Shown: in pieces, positions 36,744 through 45,821 of the stretch
Numbering within the stretch: the first letter of the stretch is position 1
Layout of the letters: each line of letters opens with the position of its first letter
Assembly: GCA_046347945.1 (NCBI GenBank)
Contig: JAXMFB010000008.1
Span: 62,001 to 126,000 of the forward strand
Direction of reading: 5' to 3'
Origin: Zeimonas sp046347945
GTDB taxonomy: Bacteria > Pseudomonadota > Gammaproteobacteria > Burkholderiales > Burkholderiaceae_E
DNA length: 64,000 bases
Translations under genes and position numbers: made by a program
The notes under the pieces: generated by a model
Databases searched by the model: none
Seen by the model: the letters and a program-made list of their open reading frames with translations, nothing else
Told to the model about the DNA's origin: nothing

Positions 36744-37126
36744 CGGGCCGCGAACCTCAGTGCGTCGAGGACCTGGGCATCGCTGAACGGCTTGCCGATG
36801 AGTGCCTTGCCGCCCTGCATGCGCGCCCACACCTGGTCGGCGCGCTGGCACTTGGTCGAGACGAACACCACCGGTATGGCCCGCGTGAGCGGATCGACCG
36901 CGAGCTTGCGGCACGCCTGATACCCGTCCATGCCGGGCATCACGATGTCCATGAAGATGATCGACGGGCGCTCGGCGCGCGCCTTCTCGAGCGCCTCTGC
37001 CGCGCTGCCGGCGGTGCTCACGCGCCACCCGGCGTCAGCCAGGACGGTCGTCATGCGTTCGCGCGCGCTGGCCTGGTCGTCGACCACCAGCGCGGTGAGG
37101 GAACCGTCGTGCATGCCTGCCTTCAT
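36740..37126 (-). CDS. Single-domain response regulator (PilH-like)
   Basis: A 128-residue receiver domain. The acidic pocket is in ALVVDDQAS, the phosphorylatable Asp is in FMDIVMPGMDG, and the switch Thr/Ser and Lys are in VFVSTK and LIGKPFSD. It has no output domain, as in CheY or PilH. The ATG at 37126 overlaps the upstream regulator's stop codon (ATGA). Confidence 0.92.
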   Translation of the reverse strand: MKAGMHDGSLTALVVDDQASARERMTTVLADAGWRVSTAGSAAEALEKARAERPSIIFMDIVMPGMDGYQACRKLAVDPLTRAIPVVFVSTKCQRADQVWARMQGGKALIGKPFSDAQVLDALRFAAR

Positions 37127-38502
37127 TGCCCGGCCGATCTCGGCGACGACCTGCCGACCTCGCCTTCGCGCACCGGCGGCGATGGCGGCCGCTGGGGCGG
37201 CGCCACCCGAGGCGGCGTGTCGCTGCTCAGCCGGATGAGCCCGCGCAGGTCGTCGATCGCCAGCGAGCGGCGCAACAGCTTGACGATCGCGGCCTCGAGC
37301 TGCCTGAGGGGCACCGGCTTGACCAGGTAGCTGCCGCAGCCGGCCAGCGCGCCGCGCGCGAGATCGAACGGCGAGGAGCGGCTGGTGAGGATGATCACCG
37401 GCGTGCCCGGGTACTTGCGCCGGATCTGCCGCGTGAGCTTGTGGCCGTCGACGCCGGGCATCACGACGTCGACCAGCGCCAGGTCGTAGTGATGCTCGTC
37501 GAGGCGCTGGAGCGCTTCCGCGGCGCTCGCCACGGCATCGCATTCCACCCTCATGCGCGCGAAGGCCAGCGACAGTTGCTTGCGCACCGTCGGGCTGTCG
37601 TCGACCACCAGCACGCGGACCTGCGGCGGCGCCGAATCTCCCGCGAGCGGAAACGCGACGAGGTTGGAGCCCGCCCGCGTGCCTGCTTGCGTCGCGGCGC
37701 CGACCGGCGGCCTCGCAGCGTGATCGGGCTGCGCCCGTTCGGCCGGCACCGCCGCCGTGCCGCGAGCGCTGTCGCCCTCGCGCGAGAGCCGCCCGGCCTC
37801 GCGAAGGAAGTCGCGCGTCGGCTGGTCGGCGCGGGATCGATCGGCACCGGGTCGGCCCGACGCCGCCCGCTGATCGGCACCGTCGCGGGTGGACGCGGTA
37901 CCGCCGTTCGTGCCGATCGGCGTGGCGCCCGTCGCACCGGCCATCGAGCCGCCCGTCATCGAGCCGCCCGTCATCGAGCCGCCCGTCATCGAGCCGCCCG
38001 CCATCGAGCCGCCCGCCATCGCGCCGCCCGCCATCGCGCCGCCCGCCATCGCGCCCCCGGGGTACGGCGCCGCTTGCTCCGCTGTCGCCCGATCCGCTGT
38101 CGGCTGCGCGGCCGTCGGCTGCGCTGCCGGGCCGGCAGCCGCCATCGGCCGGGTATCGGGCGCCCGCATCTCCATCTCGACCACCCGGTTCAGGATCGGC
38201 AGCAATTGCAGTGTGAGGCGGTCGATCGAGATCGCATGTCGCGCGCTGCTGGGCGCGCCGCGCGGTACCGCCGAGATCACGGGCACGTCGCGACCCAGCG
38301 TGCGCAGTCGCGCCACTGCGCGCAGCCCCTCGGACTCGACCGGGTTGACGATCAGGAGGTCGACGGTCTCGGGCACGAGCCGCTGCTCGAGCACGAACTC
38401 GAAGCGGTTGTACTGGCTGTGCTTGAAGACGATCTCGATCAGCCGCACGTCGCGCGGATCGAGACCGGCCGCGGCCACGCGATAGACCGGTCTGCTGGGC
38501 AT
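37123..38502 (-). CDS. Response regulator with N-terminal pseudo-receiver and repeat linker (PilG-like)
   Basis: A 459-residue protein and the first gene of the chemosensory operon. The N-terminal 110 residues look like a degenerate receiver (VYRVAAAGLDPRDVRLIEIVF, VDLLIVNP). A roughly 180-residue linker contains eight Gly-Gly-Ala/Ser-Met-Ala/Thr repeats and disordered stretches. A complete receiver follows (VLVVDDSPTVRKQL, ALVDVVMPGVDG, ILTSRSS, YLVKPV). The C-terminal tail is Pro/Arg-rich. PilG of Pseudomonas is only a single receiver of about 135 residues, so this is much enlarged. It is probably the CheY-like output that acts on pilus extension. Confidence 0.85.
   Translation of the reverse strand: MPSRPVYRVAAAGLDPRDVRLIEIVFKHSQYNRFEFVLEQRLVPETVDLLIVNPVESEGLRAVARLRTLGRDVPVISAVPRGAPSSARHAISIDRLTLQLLPILNRVVEMEMRAPDTRPMAAAGPAAQPTAAQPTADRATAEQAAPYPGGAMAGGAMAGGAMAGGSMAGGSMTGGSMTGGSMTGGSMAGATGATPIGTNGGTASTRDGADQRAASGRPGADRSRADQPTRDFLREAGRLSREGDSARGTAAVPAERAQPDHAARPPVGAATQAGTRAGSNLVAFPLAGDSAPPQVRVLVVDDSPTVRKQLSLAFARMRVECDAVASAAEALQRLDEHHYDLALVDVVMPGVDGHKLTRQIRRKYPGTPVIILTSRSSPFDLARGALAGCGSYLVKPVPLRQLEAAIVKLLRRSLAIDDLRGLIRLSSDTPPRVAPPQRPPSPPVREGEVGRSSPRSAGQ
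37942..38061. repeat. Eight 15-base tandem repeats in the PilG-like gene
   Basis: Eight consecutive 15-base units of the form CATCGAGCCGCCCGT/C (some with CATCGCG) encode a Gly-Gly-x-Met-x linker. Nearly identical adjacent units, and a period divisible by three, indicate a variable-number repeat that can change length without breaking the frame. Confidence 0.95.
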
Positions 38503-38722
38503 GGCTGTGGCGTCAGGGTCGTGGGTTGTCCGTCATTGTCGCTTGAGACGCGCCCGAACCCAAGTCGCCGCTCGGCGCGTGTCCCGCGCTCGCCACGCGC
38601 CGACCGACGGCCGGCACCGGCCCGGGCGCCGGCGGCGGCCCCGGAGGACCATGCTAGGATCGATGGCCCTCGTGCCCGCCTGCAGGGCCGCTGCCGGGCG
38701 TCATCTCACCGAGCGAGCACCG

Positions 38723-40027
38723 ATGAGCCAGCGCGACTACTACGCCTTCGACACGCTGTCGCTGCACGCCGGAGCCGCGCCCGATCGCGAAACCGGCGCG
38801 CGCGCGACGCCGATCTACCTGTCGACGGCGTTCGTGTTCCGCGATTCCGACCATGCGGCGTCGCTGTTCAACATGGAGCAGTCGGGCCACGTCTACTCGC
38901 GGATCAGCAATCCCACCGTATCGGTGCTCGAGGAGCGCATCGCGGCGCTCGAGGCGGGCGTCGGTGCCATCGCCACCGCCAGCGGCCAGGCGGCGCTGCA
39001 CCTGGCGGTCGCGACGCTGGCCGGAGCGGGGTCGCACATCGTCGCCTCGCGCGCGCTCTACGGCGGCTCGCACAACCTGCTCGACTTCACGCTGCGCCGC
39101 TTCGGCATCGAGACCACGTTCGTCGACCCTCGCAACCCCGACGCCTGGCGCGCGGCGCTGCGCCCCGAGACCCGCCTGCTGCTCGGCGAGACGCTGGGCA
39201 ATCCGGGGCTCGACGTGCTCGACATTCCCACCGTCGCCGCGATCGCGCACGCGCACCGCGTTCCGCTGCTGGTCGACTCGACCTTCACCACCCCGTACCT
39301 GATTCGCCCCGGCGAACTCGGCGCCGACCTGGTGTACCACTCGGCGACCAAGTTCCTGTGCGGGCACGGTACCGTCGTCGGCGGCCTGCTCGTCGAGGTC
39401 GGGCGCTTCGACTGGGAGGCCTCGGGGCGCTTTCCCGAGCTCACCGAGCCGTACGCGGGCTTCCACGGCATGGTGTTCAGCGAGGAGTCGACAGTCGCGC
39501 CGTTCCTGCTGCGCGCGCGCCGCGAGGGGCTGCGCGACTTCGGCGCCTGCCTGAGCCCGATGAATGCGTTCCAGATCCTGCAGGGCATCGAGACGCTACC
39601 GCTTCGCATGGCGCGCCACGTCGCCAGCGCCGAGCGGATCGCGCACTTCCTGGCAGGGCATCCGATGGTGTCGCGGGTGTCGTATCCCGCCCTGCCCGAC
39701 CACCCCGACCACGCGCTCGCGCGCCAGTTGATGCCGCGCGGCTGCGGTGCGGTCTTCAGCTTCGACATGAAGGGCGACCGTGCCGCCGGACGCCGCTTCG
39801 TCGAGGCGCTGCGCCTGTTCTCGCACCTGGCCAACGTCGGCGATGCGCGCTCACTGGTGATTCATCCGGCCTCGACCACGCATTTCCGGATGGACGACCA
39901 GGCGCTCGCGGCGGCCGGCATCGGCGAAGGCACGCTGCGGCTGTCGATCGGCCTGGAAGACCCCGGCGACCTGGTCGCCGACCTCGAGGCCGCGTTCAAG
40001 GCCGCCTCGCGCGCCCCCAGGGCCTGA
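38723..40027 (+). CDS. metY: O-acetylhomoserine sulfhydrylase (MetY type)
   Basis: A PLP-dependent Cys/Met metabolism enzyme of 434 residues that makes homocysteine from O-acetylhomoserine and sulfide. The substrate loop YSRISNPTVSVLEERIAALE, the phosphate-binding ATASGQAAL, and the PLP-lysine motif YHSATKFLCGHGTVVGG are intact. The length fits MetY rather than the shorter MetZ. In the 220 bases upstream I found no riboswitch that I trust. A hydrolase gene follows 43 bases downstream. Confidence 0.94.
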   Translation: MSQRDYYAFDTLSLHAGAAPDRETGARATPIYLSTAFVFRDSDHAASLFNMEQSGHVYSRISNPTVSVLEERIAALEAGVGAIATASGQAALHLAVATLAGAGSHIVASRALYGGSHNLLDFTLRRFGIETTFVDPRNPDAWRAALRPETRLLLGETLGNPGLDVLDIPTVAAIAHAHRVPLLVDSTFTTPYLIRPGELGADLVYHSATKFLCGHGTVVGGLLVEVGRFDWEASGRFPELTEPYAGFHGMVFSEESTVAPFLLRARREGLRDFGACLSPMNAFQILQGIETLPLRMARHVASAERIAHFLAGHPMVSRVSYPALPDHPDHALARQLMPRGCGAVFSFDMKGDRAAGRRFVEALRLFSHLANVGDARSLVIHPASTTHFRMDDQALAAAGIGEGTLRLSIGLEDPGDLVADLEAAFKAASRAPRA

Positions 40028-40070
40028 GCGGCGTACGCCAGGCCCGACCTCGCGAACCGAGTTCCCGCCC

Positions 40071-40925
40071 ATGCTCGTCGACGTCAACGCCACGCCCGCC
40101 TACGCCTACACTGGCGGCCGCCCCCTCGACCCGTCGCGGCCGGTCGTCGTGTTCATCCACGGTGCCGAGCACGACCACAGCGTATGGGCGCTTCAGTCGC
40201 GCTACTTCGCGCACCACGGCTTCGCGGTGCTCGCGCTCGACCTGCCGGGGCACGGGCGCAGCGCCGGCGCCGCCATCGGCTCGGTCGAGGCCATCGCCGA
40301 TTGGCTGCTCGCGCTGCTCGACGCGGCGGGTGTCTCGCGTGCCACGCTCGTCGGCCACAGCATGGGGTCGCTGGTCGCCCTCGAGGCGGCCGCGCGCGCG
40401 CCGGCACGGATCGAGCGCGTCGCGCTGGTCGCCGTCGCATACCCGATGAAGGTCTCCGACGCGTTGCTCGAGGCCGCGCGCGACGACGAGCCCAGAGCGC
40501 TCGACATGATCAACTTCTGGTCGCACTCGACGATCAATGCGCGCCCCGGCGCCCCCGGCCCGGGTTTCTCGATCTTCGTGCAGAACCGCCGGCTGATGGA
40601 ACGGCAGCGCCCGGGCGTGCTGCTCACCGACTTCGCCGCGTGCAATGCCTATCGGGGCGGACTCGACGCCGCCGACGCCCTGGCGTGCCCGGCGCTGTTC
40701 GTGCTCGCCCAGCGCGATTCGATGACGGCGCCGCGCCAGGCGCGCGAGCTGCTCGAGCACTGCCGCGCGCGCGCCGCCGCAGCCGGCCTGCCGGCGCCGG
40801 GCGTGGTCGAGATCGCCGACTGCGGCCACGCGATCATGAGCGAGCGACCCGACCTGCTGCTCGCGGCGCTGCGCGACTTCCTCGCTGCGCCGCTGCCCGC
40901 CGCGAGGCCTGCCGCCCAGGGCTGA
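40071..40925 (+). CDS. Alpha/beta-fold hydrolase
   Basis: A 284-residue hydrolase. The oxyanion region VVVFIHGAEHDHSVW, the nucleophile elbow VGHSMGSLVALEAAA (Ser), the acidic residue in VLAQRDSMT, and the late His in DCGHAIMSE form a complete triad. The order metY-hydrolase is common in betaproteobacteria. It could be an esterase, perhaps clearing an acyl by-product, but the substrate is unknown. It ends one base before the end of the convergent yihY-like gene. Confidence 0.9.
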   Translation: MLVDVNATPAYAYTGGRPLDPSRPVVVFIHGAEHDHSVWALQSRYFAHHGFAVLALDLPGHGRSAGAAIGSVEAIADWLLALLDAAGVSRATLVGHSMGSLVALEAAARAPARIERVALVAVAYPMKVSDALLEAARDDEPRALDMINFWSHSTINARPGAPGPGFSIFVQNRRLMERQRPGVLLTDFAACNAYRGGLDAADALACPALFVLAQRDSMTAPRQARELLEHCRARAAAAGLPAPGVVEIADCGHAIMSERPDLLLAALRDFLAAPLPAARPAAQG

Positions 40926-40926
40926 C

Positions 40927-42266
40927 TCAGGCCCGCGCGCCGTCGACCAGCGGCTCGTCGAGAAACGGGGCCGGGAACGGCCCCGCGCCGGCCGGCGCCG
41001 GCCCGCCCGGCTGCCAGATCTCCTCGAACAGTGCGCGCGCGGTCATCGTGCGCGGATCGTCGGCCCAGGCCCAGCGTTCCGACCAGATCGATTCGGCGTC
41101 GGGGCGCGCGGCAGACCAGCGCCGGGCCCATCGCAGCGCAAGCCGCGACCGGCGCGTCGCCGGCGCCTCGCGCGCCGCGTCCGGCTCGCCGATCGAGACG
41201 AATCGGGTGACGTAGCCGAGCCGCGCCAGCAGCAGCGCGACCTGGCTGGCGCGTTGCGGATCGTGATCGAGCAGCGGCGCCAGGCGCTGTACCGGCAGCG
41301 CGCCGTGGCGGTCGCCGCCGAGGGTGCTGCGCATCGCCAGCAGCGCGCCGTGCACGTCCTGAAAGCGCTCGGCCGGCGTGCGCGACAGGTGCGGTTCGCC
41401 CGGCTTTCCCCAGAATCGAAGGTTCGCGGCCAGCAGCGCGCCGGCGAGCAAGGCCATCCATCCGAGCGACAACCACAGCAGGAACACCGGGAGCGCGGAG
41501 AAGGTACCGTAGACGACCGTGTACGTCGGCAGGCGCGCCACGTACCAGCCGAGCAGGTTGCGCAGCAGCTCGAAGATCATCGCCGCGAGCAGCGCGCCGG
41601 CCAGCGCCTCGCGCCAGCGCACCGTGGCACTGGGCAGCAGGCGATAGAGCAGCATCAGGCCGCCGACCGTGGTGATCCAGGGCAGGACCACGAACCAGAC
41701 GCTGCGCAGCTCGCGCAGGTCGGTGCCGCGCAGCCAGGCCGTCGCCACCATGCCGTGCACCGCCAGGTAGGCGCCCAGCAGCAGCGGCCCGAGCGTGAGC
41801 AGCATCCAGTACAGCGTCAGCCGGTTGGCCAGCGGCCGGGCCGGTCGGCGCCCCAGATCCGGTTGAGCGCGCGCTCGACCGTGACCAGCGCGACGAAGGC
41901 GGTGAGCAGGAACGCCACCGTGCCGATCAGCGACAGCTCGCTGGCCTTCGCCGCGAACTGGTTCAGGTGGCCGATCACCGTGTCGCTGATCGCCGCCGGG
42001 AACAGGTTGGACAGCAGGAACTTCTGCAGCGCCTCGCGCAGGCGGCCGAAGGCCGGCGACGCCGTGGTCACCGCGAAAGCGATCGAGAACATCGGCACGA
42101 TCGCCAGCAGCGACAGGAAGGCCAGGCTGCCGGCGGCCTGGGGCAGTTGCAGCTGGCGAGCCTGGCGGCCCATGGCGCGGGCGAGCGCACGCACCGACTG
42201 CAGGAACGACCGGGCCGGGGGCTGCGCCGCGGCGACGTGGTTCGCGAGTGGATCCGTAATCGTCAT
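40927..42266 (-). pseudogene. YihY/virulence factor BrkB-family membrane protein, frameshifted
   Basis: The N-terminal frame (42266 to about 41840) encodes AGSLAFLSLLAIVPMFSIAF and ends RALNRIWGADRPG before a premature stop. The continuation RPLANRLTLYWMLLTLGPLLLGAYL lies in the other frame and runs to 40927. Adding one base to the G run at 41838-41840 restores an RPRPLANRL junction typical of the family. The product would be a polytopic inner-membrane protein with a cytoplasmic tail; its role is not established. Either a real one-base deletion or a sequence error. Confidence 0.85.
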
Positions 42267-42276
42267 CGAGCGTATC

Positions 42277-42282
42277 TATAAT
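42277..42282 (+). promoter_or_regulatory. Consensus -10 box in a 24-base divergent gap
   Basis: TATAAT lies 9 bases before the ATG of the DUF2069 gene, so transcripts starting at the usual distance would have almost no leader. The reverse strand of the same spot reads TTATAGAT and ends about 6 bases from the yihY ATG. No good -35 box was found on either side. Confidence 0.45.
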
Positions 42283-42290
42283 CGGCAACC

Positions 42291-42701
42291 ATGCTGCTCG
42301 CCGCGCTTCGCCGCCTCGTGGCCGCCTCGTTCATCGCCCTGATCGCGCTCGGCCTCGCCTGGGAATTCTGGCTGGCGCCGCTGCGCCCGGGCGGCTCGGC
42401 ATTGTCGCTGAAGGTGGTGCCTCTCATGTTCGCACTGCCGTCGCTGATACGCGGCCGCGTGCGTGCCTATCAGTGGTGGTCGATGCTGGTGCTCGCGTAC
42501 CTCGCCGAGGGCCTCGTGAGGGCGACCTCCGATCGAGGCCCGAGCGTGCCGCTGGCGATCATCGAGGTCGGCCTTGCGACGCTCGCGTTCACTGGAATTC
42601 TTCTGTACGTGCGCGAGGCGCGCCGCTCGGCACGCGCATCGCCTGAAGCGCCCGCTCCAGGATCCGAGGGCCCGCAGACTCCAGCAGCGAAGGATCGCTG
42701 A
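42291..42701 (+). CDS. DUF2069 membrane protein
   Basis: A 136-residue inner-membrane protein with about four helices (FIALIALGLAWEFWLAPL, LKVVPLMFALPSLIRG, QWWSMLVLAYLAEGLVRA, PLAIIEVGLATLAFTGILLY). This matches DUF2069; the function is unknown. Its start is 24 bases from the divergent yihY-like start, and its last 113 bases overlap the convergent dusA gene. The tail after GILLYVREARR is low-complexity, probably because of that overlap. Confidence 0.88.
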   Translation: MLLAALRRLVAASFIALIALGLAWEFWLAPLRPGGSALSLKVVPLMFALPSLIRGRVRAYQWWSMLVLAYLAEGLVRATSDRGPSVPLAIIEVGLATLAFTGILLYVREARRSARASPEAPAPGSEGPQTPAAKDR

Positions 42702-43593
42702 GCGCGCGGCGCCACGATCGCGCCCCCGGCAACCCGTTGAACAGGCCGATCATCGGCCGCACCACGGCGCGCGCGGGCACGCCTGCCGCGACCTCGCGCG
42801 CCAGGTACGGCCGCATCGCATCGACCGCGTCCTCGCGCGTGGCGTGCGGCGCCGGTTGCCCGAAGTAGCGCACGTCCACCTCGGCCAGCATCCACGGGTT
42901 GTCGCAGGCCTCGCGGCCGATCATCACGCCGTCGACCTGCGACAGTTGCGCGAGCGCCGTCGCGTGGTCGCGCAGCCCGCCATTGAGCACGATGGTCAGG
43001 CCCGGGAAATCGCGCTTGAGCCGGGCGACCGTCTCGTAGCGCAGCGGCGGCACGGTGCGGTTCTCGCGCGGGCTCAGGCCCTTCAGCCAGGCGTTGCGTG
43101 CGTGCACGATGAACACCTCGCAGCCTGCCTGCGACACCGCTCCGACGAAATCGCGCACGAAGCCGTAGTCCTCGACCCGGTCCAGGCCGATCCGGTGCTT
43201 GACCGTGACCGGAATCGTCACCGCGTCGCGCATCGCTCGCACGCAGTCGGCCACCAGCCCCGGCTCGGCCATCAGGCACGCACCGAAGGAGCCGCGCTGC
43301 ACGCGCTCGCTCGGGCAGCCGCAGTTCAGGTCGATCTCGTCGTAGCCGGCGCGCTCTCCGAGGCGCGCCGCCTGCGCGAGGTCTTCCGGCTCGCTGCCGC
43401 CGAGTTGCAGCGCGACCGGATGCTCGGCCTCGTCGAAGCGCAGCAGCCGCTCGCGCGGCCCGTGCAGCAGCGCGCCGGTGGTCACCATCTCGGTGTACAG
43501 CCGGGCGTGACGGCTCAGCTGCCGATGGAAGTAGCGGCAATGCCGATCGGTGTGATCGAGCATCGGTGCCACGCAGAAGCGGTGTGGGCTCAT
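42589..43593 (-). CDS. dusA: tRNA-dihydrouridine synthase A
   Basis: A 334-residue FMN enzyme that reduces uridines 20 and 20a in tRNA. It starts RFCVAPMLDHTDRHCRYFHRQ. The substrate motif LNCGCPSERVQRGSFGACLM contains the catalytic Cys, and VTVKHRIGLDRVEDYGF, IVLNGGLRD and VMIGREACDNPW follow. The length fits DusA. Its C-terminal coding region overlaps the DUF2069 gene on the other strand. Confidence 0.95.
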   Translation of the reverse strand: MSPHRFCVAPMLDHTDRHCRYFHRQLSRHARLYTEMVTTGALLHGPRERLLRFDEAEHPVALQLGGSEPEDLAQAARLGERAGYDEIDLNCGCPSERVQRGSFGACLMAEPGLVADCVRAMRDAVTIPVTVKHRIGLDRVEDYGFVRDFVGAVSQAGCEVFIVHARNAWLKGLSPRENRTVPPLRYETVARLKRDFPGLTIVLNGGLRDHATALAQLSQVDGVMIGREACDNPWMLAEVDVRYFGQPAPHATREDAVDAMRPYLAREVAAGVPARAVVRPMIGLFNGLPGARSWRRALSDPSLLESAGPRILERALQAMRVPSGAPRARTEEFQ

Positions 43594-43644
43594 GGTCGAC
43601 CGGGGAAAGCCCCCGGATTATGCCCTGCGCGGCGCTCGCCGCAT

Positions 43645-43980
43645 TCAGGGCAGATCGACGAACGCGCGCAGCTCGGCCTCGCAGGCTTCGCCCAGCCGCG
43701 ACTCCAGCGCCGCGTAGCGCGCCACGAGTGCTTCGCCGAGCGCCGTGAGCACCGCGCCGCCTCCGCCGCGTCCGCCGGCAACCGCGGCGACCACCGGTCG
43801 GCCGAAACCCTGGTTCAGCGAATCGATCAGCAGCCAGGCCCGCTTGTAGGTGAGGCCCATCGCGCGCGCCGCGGCGGAGATCGAGCGCTCGCGATCGACC
43901 GCGCGCAGCAGGTCGATCTTGCCGGGCCCGAGCGCGATCGACGCGCCGATCTGCACGCGCGGCCGCGCCATCACGGCCAT
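43645..43980 (-). CDS. ModE-type winged-helix regulator (DNA-binding domain only)
   Basis: About 111 residues with a LysR/ModE-type winged helix (GPGKIDLLRAVDRERSISAAARAMGLTYKRAWLLIDSLN). The C-terminal molybdate-binding TOBE domains of full ModE are absent, as in the short ModE group. The start is ATG at 43980 or 43971. It follows modABC in the same direction. A ModE-like palindrome precedes modA at 46676-46705, so autoregulatory control of molybdate uptake is likely. How a one-domain form would sense molybdate is open. Confidence 0.85.
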   Translation of the reverse strand: MAVMARPRVQIGASIALGPGKIDLLRAVDRERSISAAARAMGLTYKRAWLLIDSLNQGFGRPVVAAVAGGRGGGGAVLTALGEALVARYAALESRLGEACEAELRAFVDLP

Positions 43981-44051
43981 TGCGCATGCACGTCCGTCGG
44001 CGCCCGCCATCTCACGACCGCCGGTCCCCGGGCGGGCACGATCTCCGGCGT

Positions 44052-45145
44052 TCACGCGCGATCTCCGTCCGCCTCGAGCAGCACCAGGTCGGCGGCGCGC
44101 AGGCACACCGTGATCTCGGCGCCCGCGCGCACCGCGTGCGTACGCAACGCGCGCGCCGGCAGGCGCATCTGCAGGCGCTCGTCCTGCACGCCGCGCGGAC
44201 GCAGCCAGGCGAGCGCCTCGGCGCCGAGTGCAATCACCTCGTCCACCGTCGCGTCGATGAGGTTCTCGAGGTGATGCCGGGGCTTGTCGGCGCGCACCAG
44301 CAGCACGTTCGACGGCAGTACGGCCCAGCGAAGCGCCGCGCCGGCCGGCACCGTCGCGCCCGCCGCCGCGGCAGCACGTGCGGCCTCATCGAATCCGCAG
44401 CGGCTCGCCGGCACGCGTGCGTGGCATCGGCCTGCGCGTCGAACACGTTGGGGATGTCGAGCAGGCGCGCCGCCGCCTCGCTACGGGGACGCGTCAGCAC
44501 CTGGTCGTCGGCCCGGCCTGCAGCAGGCGACCGTGTCGCACGAGCAGCAGGTGCGAGGCCAGTTGCGCGGCCTCGTCGAGGTCGTGCGTGACCAGCACGA
44601 TCGTGTTGCCGAGCCGTGCGTGAAGGCGCCGCAGTTCGACGTACAGGCGCTTGCGGTGTTGCGGTCGACGGCCGAGAACGCTCGTCGAGCAGCAGCACCT
44701 TCGGCTCGCGCGCGCGATCGCCCGAGCGAGCGCCACGTTGCTTCTGGCCGCCGGAGAGCTCGTGGAAGCCGGCGCCGCTCGAGGCCGGCGACGGGTGCGC
44801 GAGCGCGATGTATTCTCTCGCCCGCTGCCTGCGTCGCGCGGCATCGAGGTGAAGGAGCGCCGTTTCGACGTTGGCCCGCGCGGTCATGTGCGGAAACAGC
44901 GCATAGCCCTGCGGCACGAGGCCGATCGGGCGATCGCGGGTCCTGCACGACCTTTGTGTCGTCCCACACGTCGCCGTCGAACGCGATATGCGCGCGCCTG
45001 ACGCGCAGCAGCCCGGCGACGGCTCGCAGGATCGAGCGTCTTGCCACCCCGACGGCCCGACCAGCGCGGTGATGCAGCCGGCGGGCGCCTCGGCGACGAA
45101 GTCGAGCGGCGGCCCATCGTGATGCAGCGCGAGCGCCAGGCTCAT
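44052..45145 (-). pseudogene. modC: Molybdate ABC transporter ATPase ModC, multiple frameshifts
   Basis: The pieces of a complete ModC are spread over three frames: ALVGPSG then GKT (Walker A), SILRAVAGLLR, RPIGLVPQGYALFPHM (Q-loop), HELSGGQKQR (signature), VLLLDE (Walker B), NTIVLVTHDLDEAAQLASHLL (switch His), and a C-terminal molybdate-binding-like region. At least seven small indels are needed, for example CGCGTG reduced to CGTG and GCGCGCGAG expanded to GCGCGCGCGAG. Codons between the indels are otherwise normal. The ATG overlaps the modB stop (ATGA). Recent decay or an error-rich stretch of sequence. Confidence 0.85.
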
Positions 45146-45821
45146 GGCGCGCGCCCGCGCCACGACGGACGCCCGGCCAACCCGTAGCTGACCGCGATCG
45201 TCACCAGCGAGACCGCGAGCAGCAGCAGCGACATCGCCCCGGCCGCGGCATGATCGAACGACTGCGCGCTGTCGTAGATCGAGATCGACACCGTGCGCGT
45301 CTCGCCCGCGATGTTGCCCCCGACCATCAGCACGACGCCGAATTCGCCGAGCGTGTGCGCGAACGTCATCACCAGCGCCGAAAGGATGCCCGGCCACGCC
45401 AGCGGCAGCTCGATCCGCCACAACGCCTGTCCGGCCCCGAGCCCGCAGCAGCGCGCAGCCTCGTGGATCTCCAGCGGAATGGCCTCGAAGGCGCGCTGCA
45501 TCGGCTGCACGGCGAACGGAACGTTGAACAGCACCGAGGCCGCGACCAGTCCCGGGAAGCTGAACGCCAGCGTGTGCCCGGACAGGGCCTCGAACCAGCC
45601 CCAGCGGCGAAGCGGTGCCCATCGCCATCAGCAGGTAATAGCCGATCACCGTCGGGGTGCAGTACGAGCGGCAGGCGCGCCAGCAGCCCCTCGATCCAGG
45701 GCTTGGCGCGCGAGCGCATGTGCGCGAGCCGGCGCGCGGCGAGGAGCGCGAGCGGGATCAGCACCGCCAGCGTCGCCAGCGCCAGCTCGACCGACAGCAC
45801 GACCGCGGCCCAGTCGATCAC
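45142..45821 (-). pseudogene. modB: Molybdate ABC transporter permease ModB, frameshifted
   Basis: The first frame encodes WAAVVLSVELALATLAVLIP, a second GYYLLMAMGTASP, and a third the rest: RWGWFEAL, then LFNVPFAVQPMQRAFEAIP, the ABC-interaction loop GLGAGQALWRIELPLAWPGI, and the final helix. At least two indels occur, near 45600 and 45650. The predicted GTG start overlaps the modA stop (GTGA), and the stop overlaps modC (ATGA), so operon architecture is intact. Five to six membrane helices would form the channel. Confidence 0.85.

Noticed and set aside
38503..38722. SAM- or SAH-type riboswitch in front of metY
   Set aside because: The leader is GC-rich and can fold, but I could not match any conserved core of a known methionine-pathway riboswitch. 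A covariance-model search would decide.
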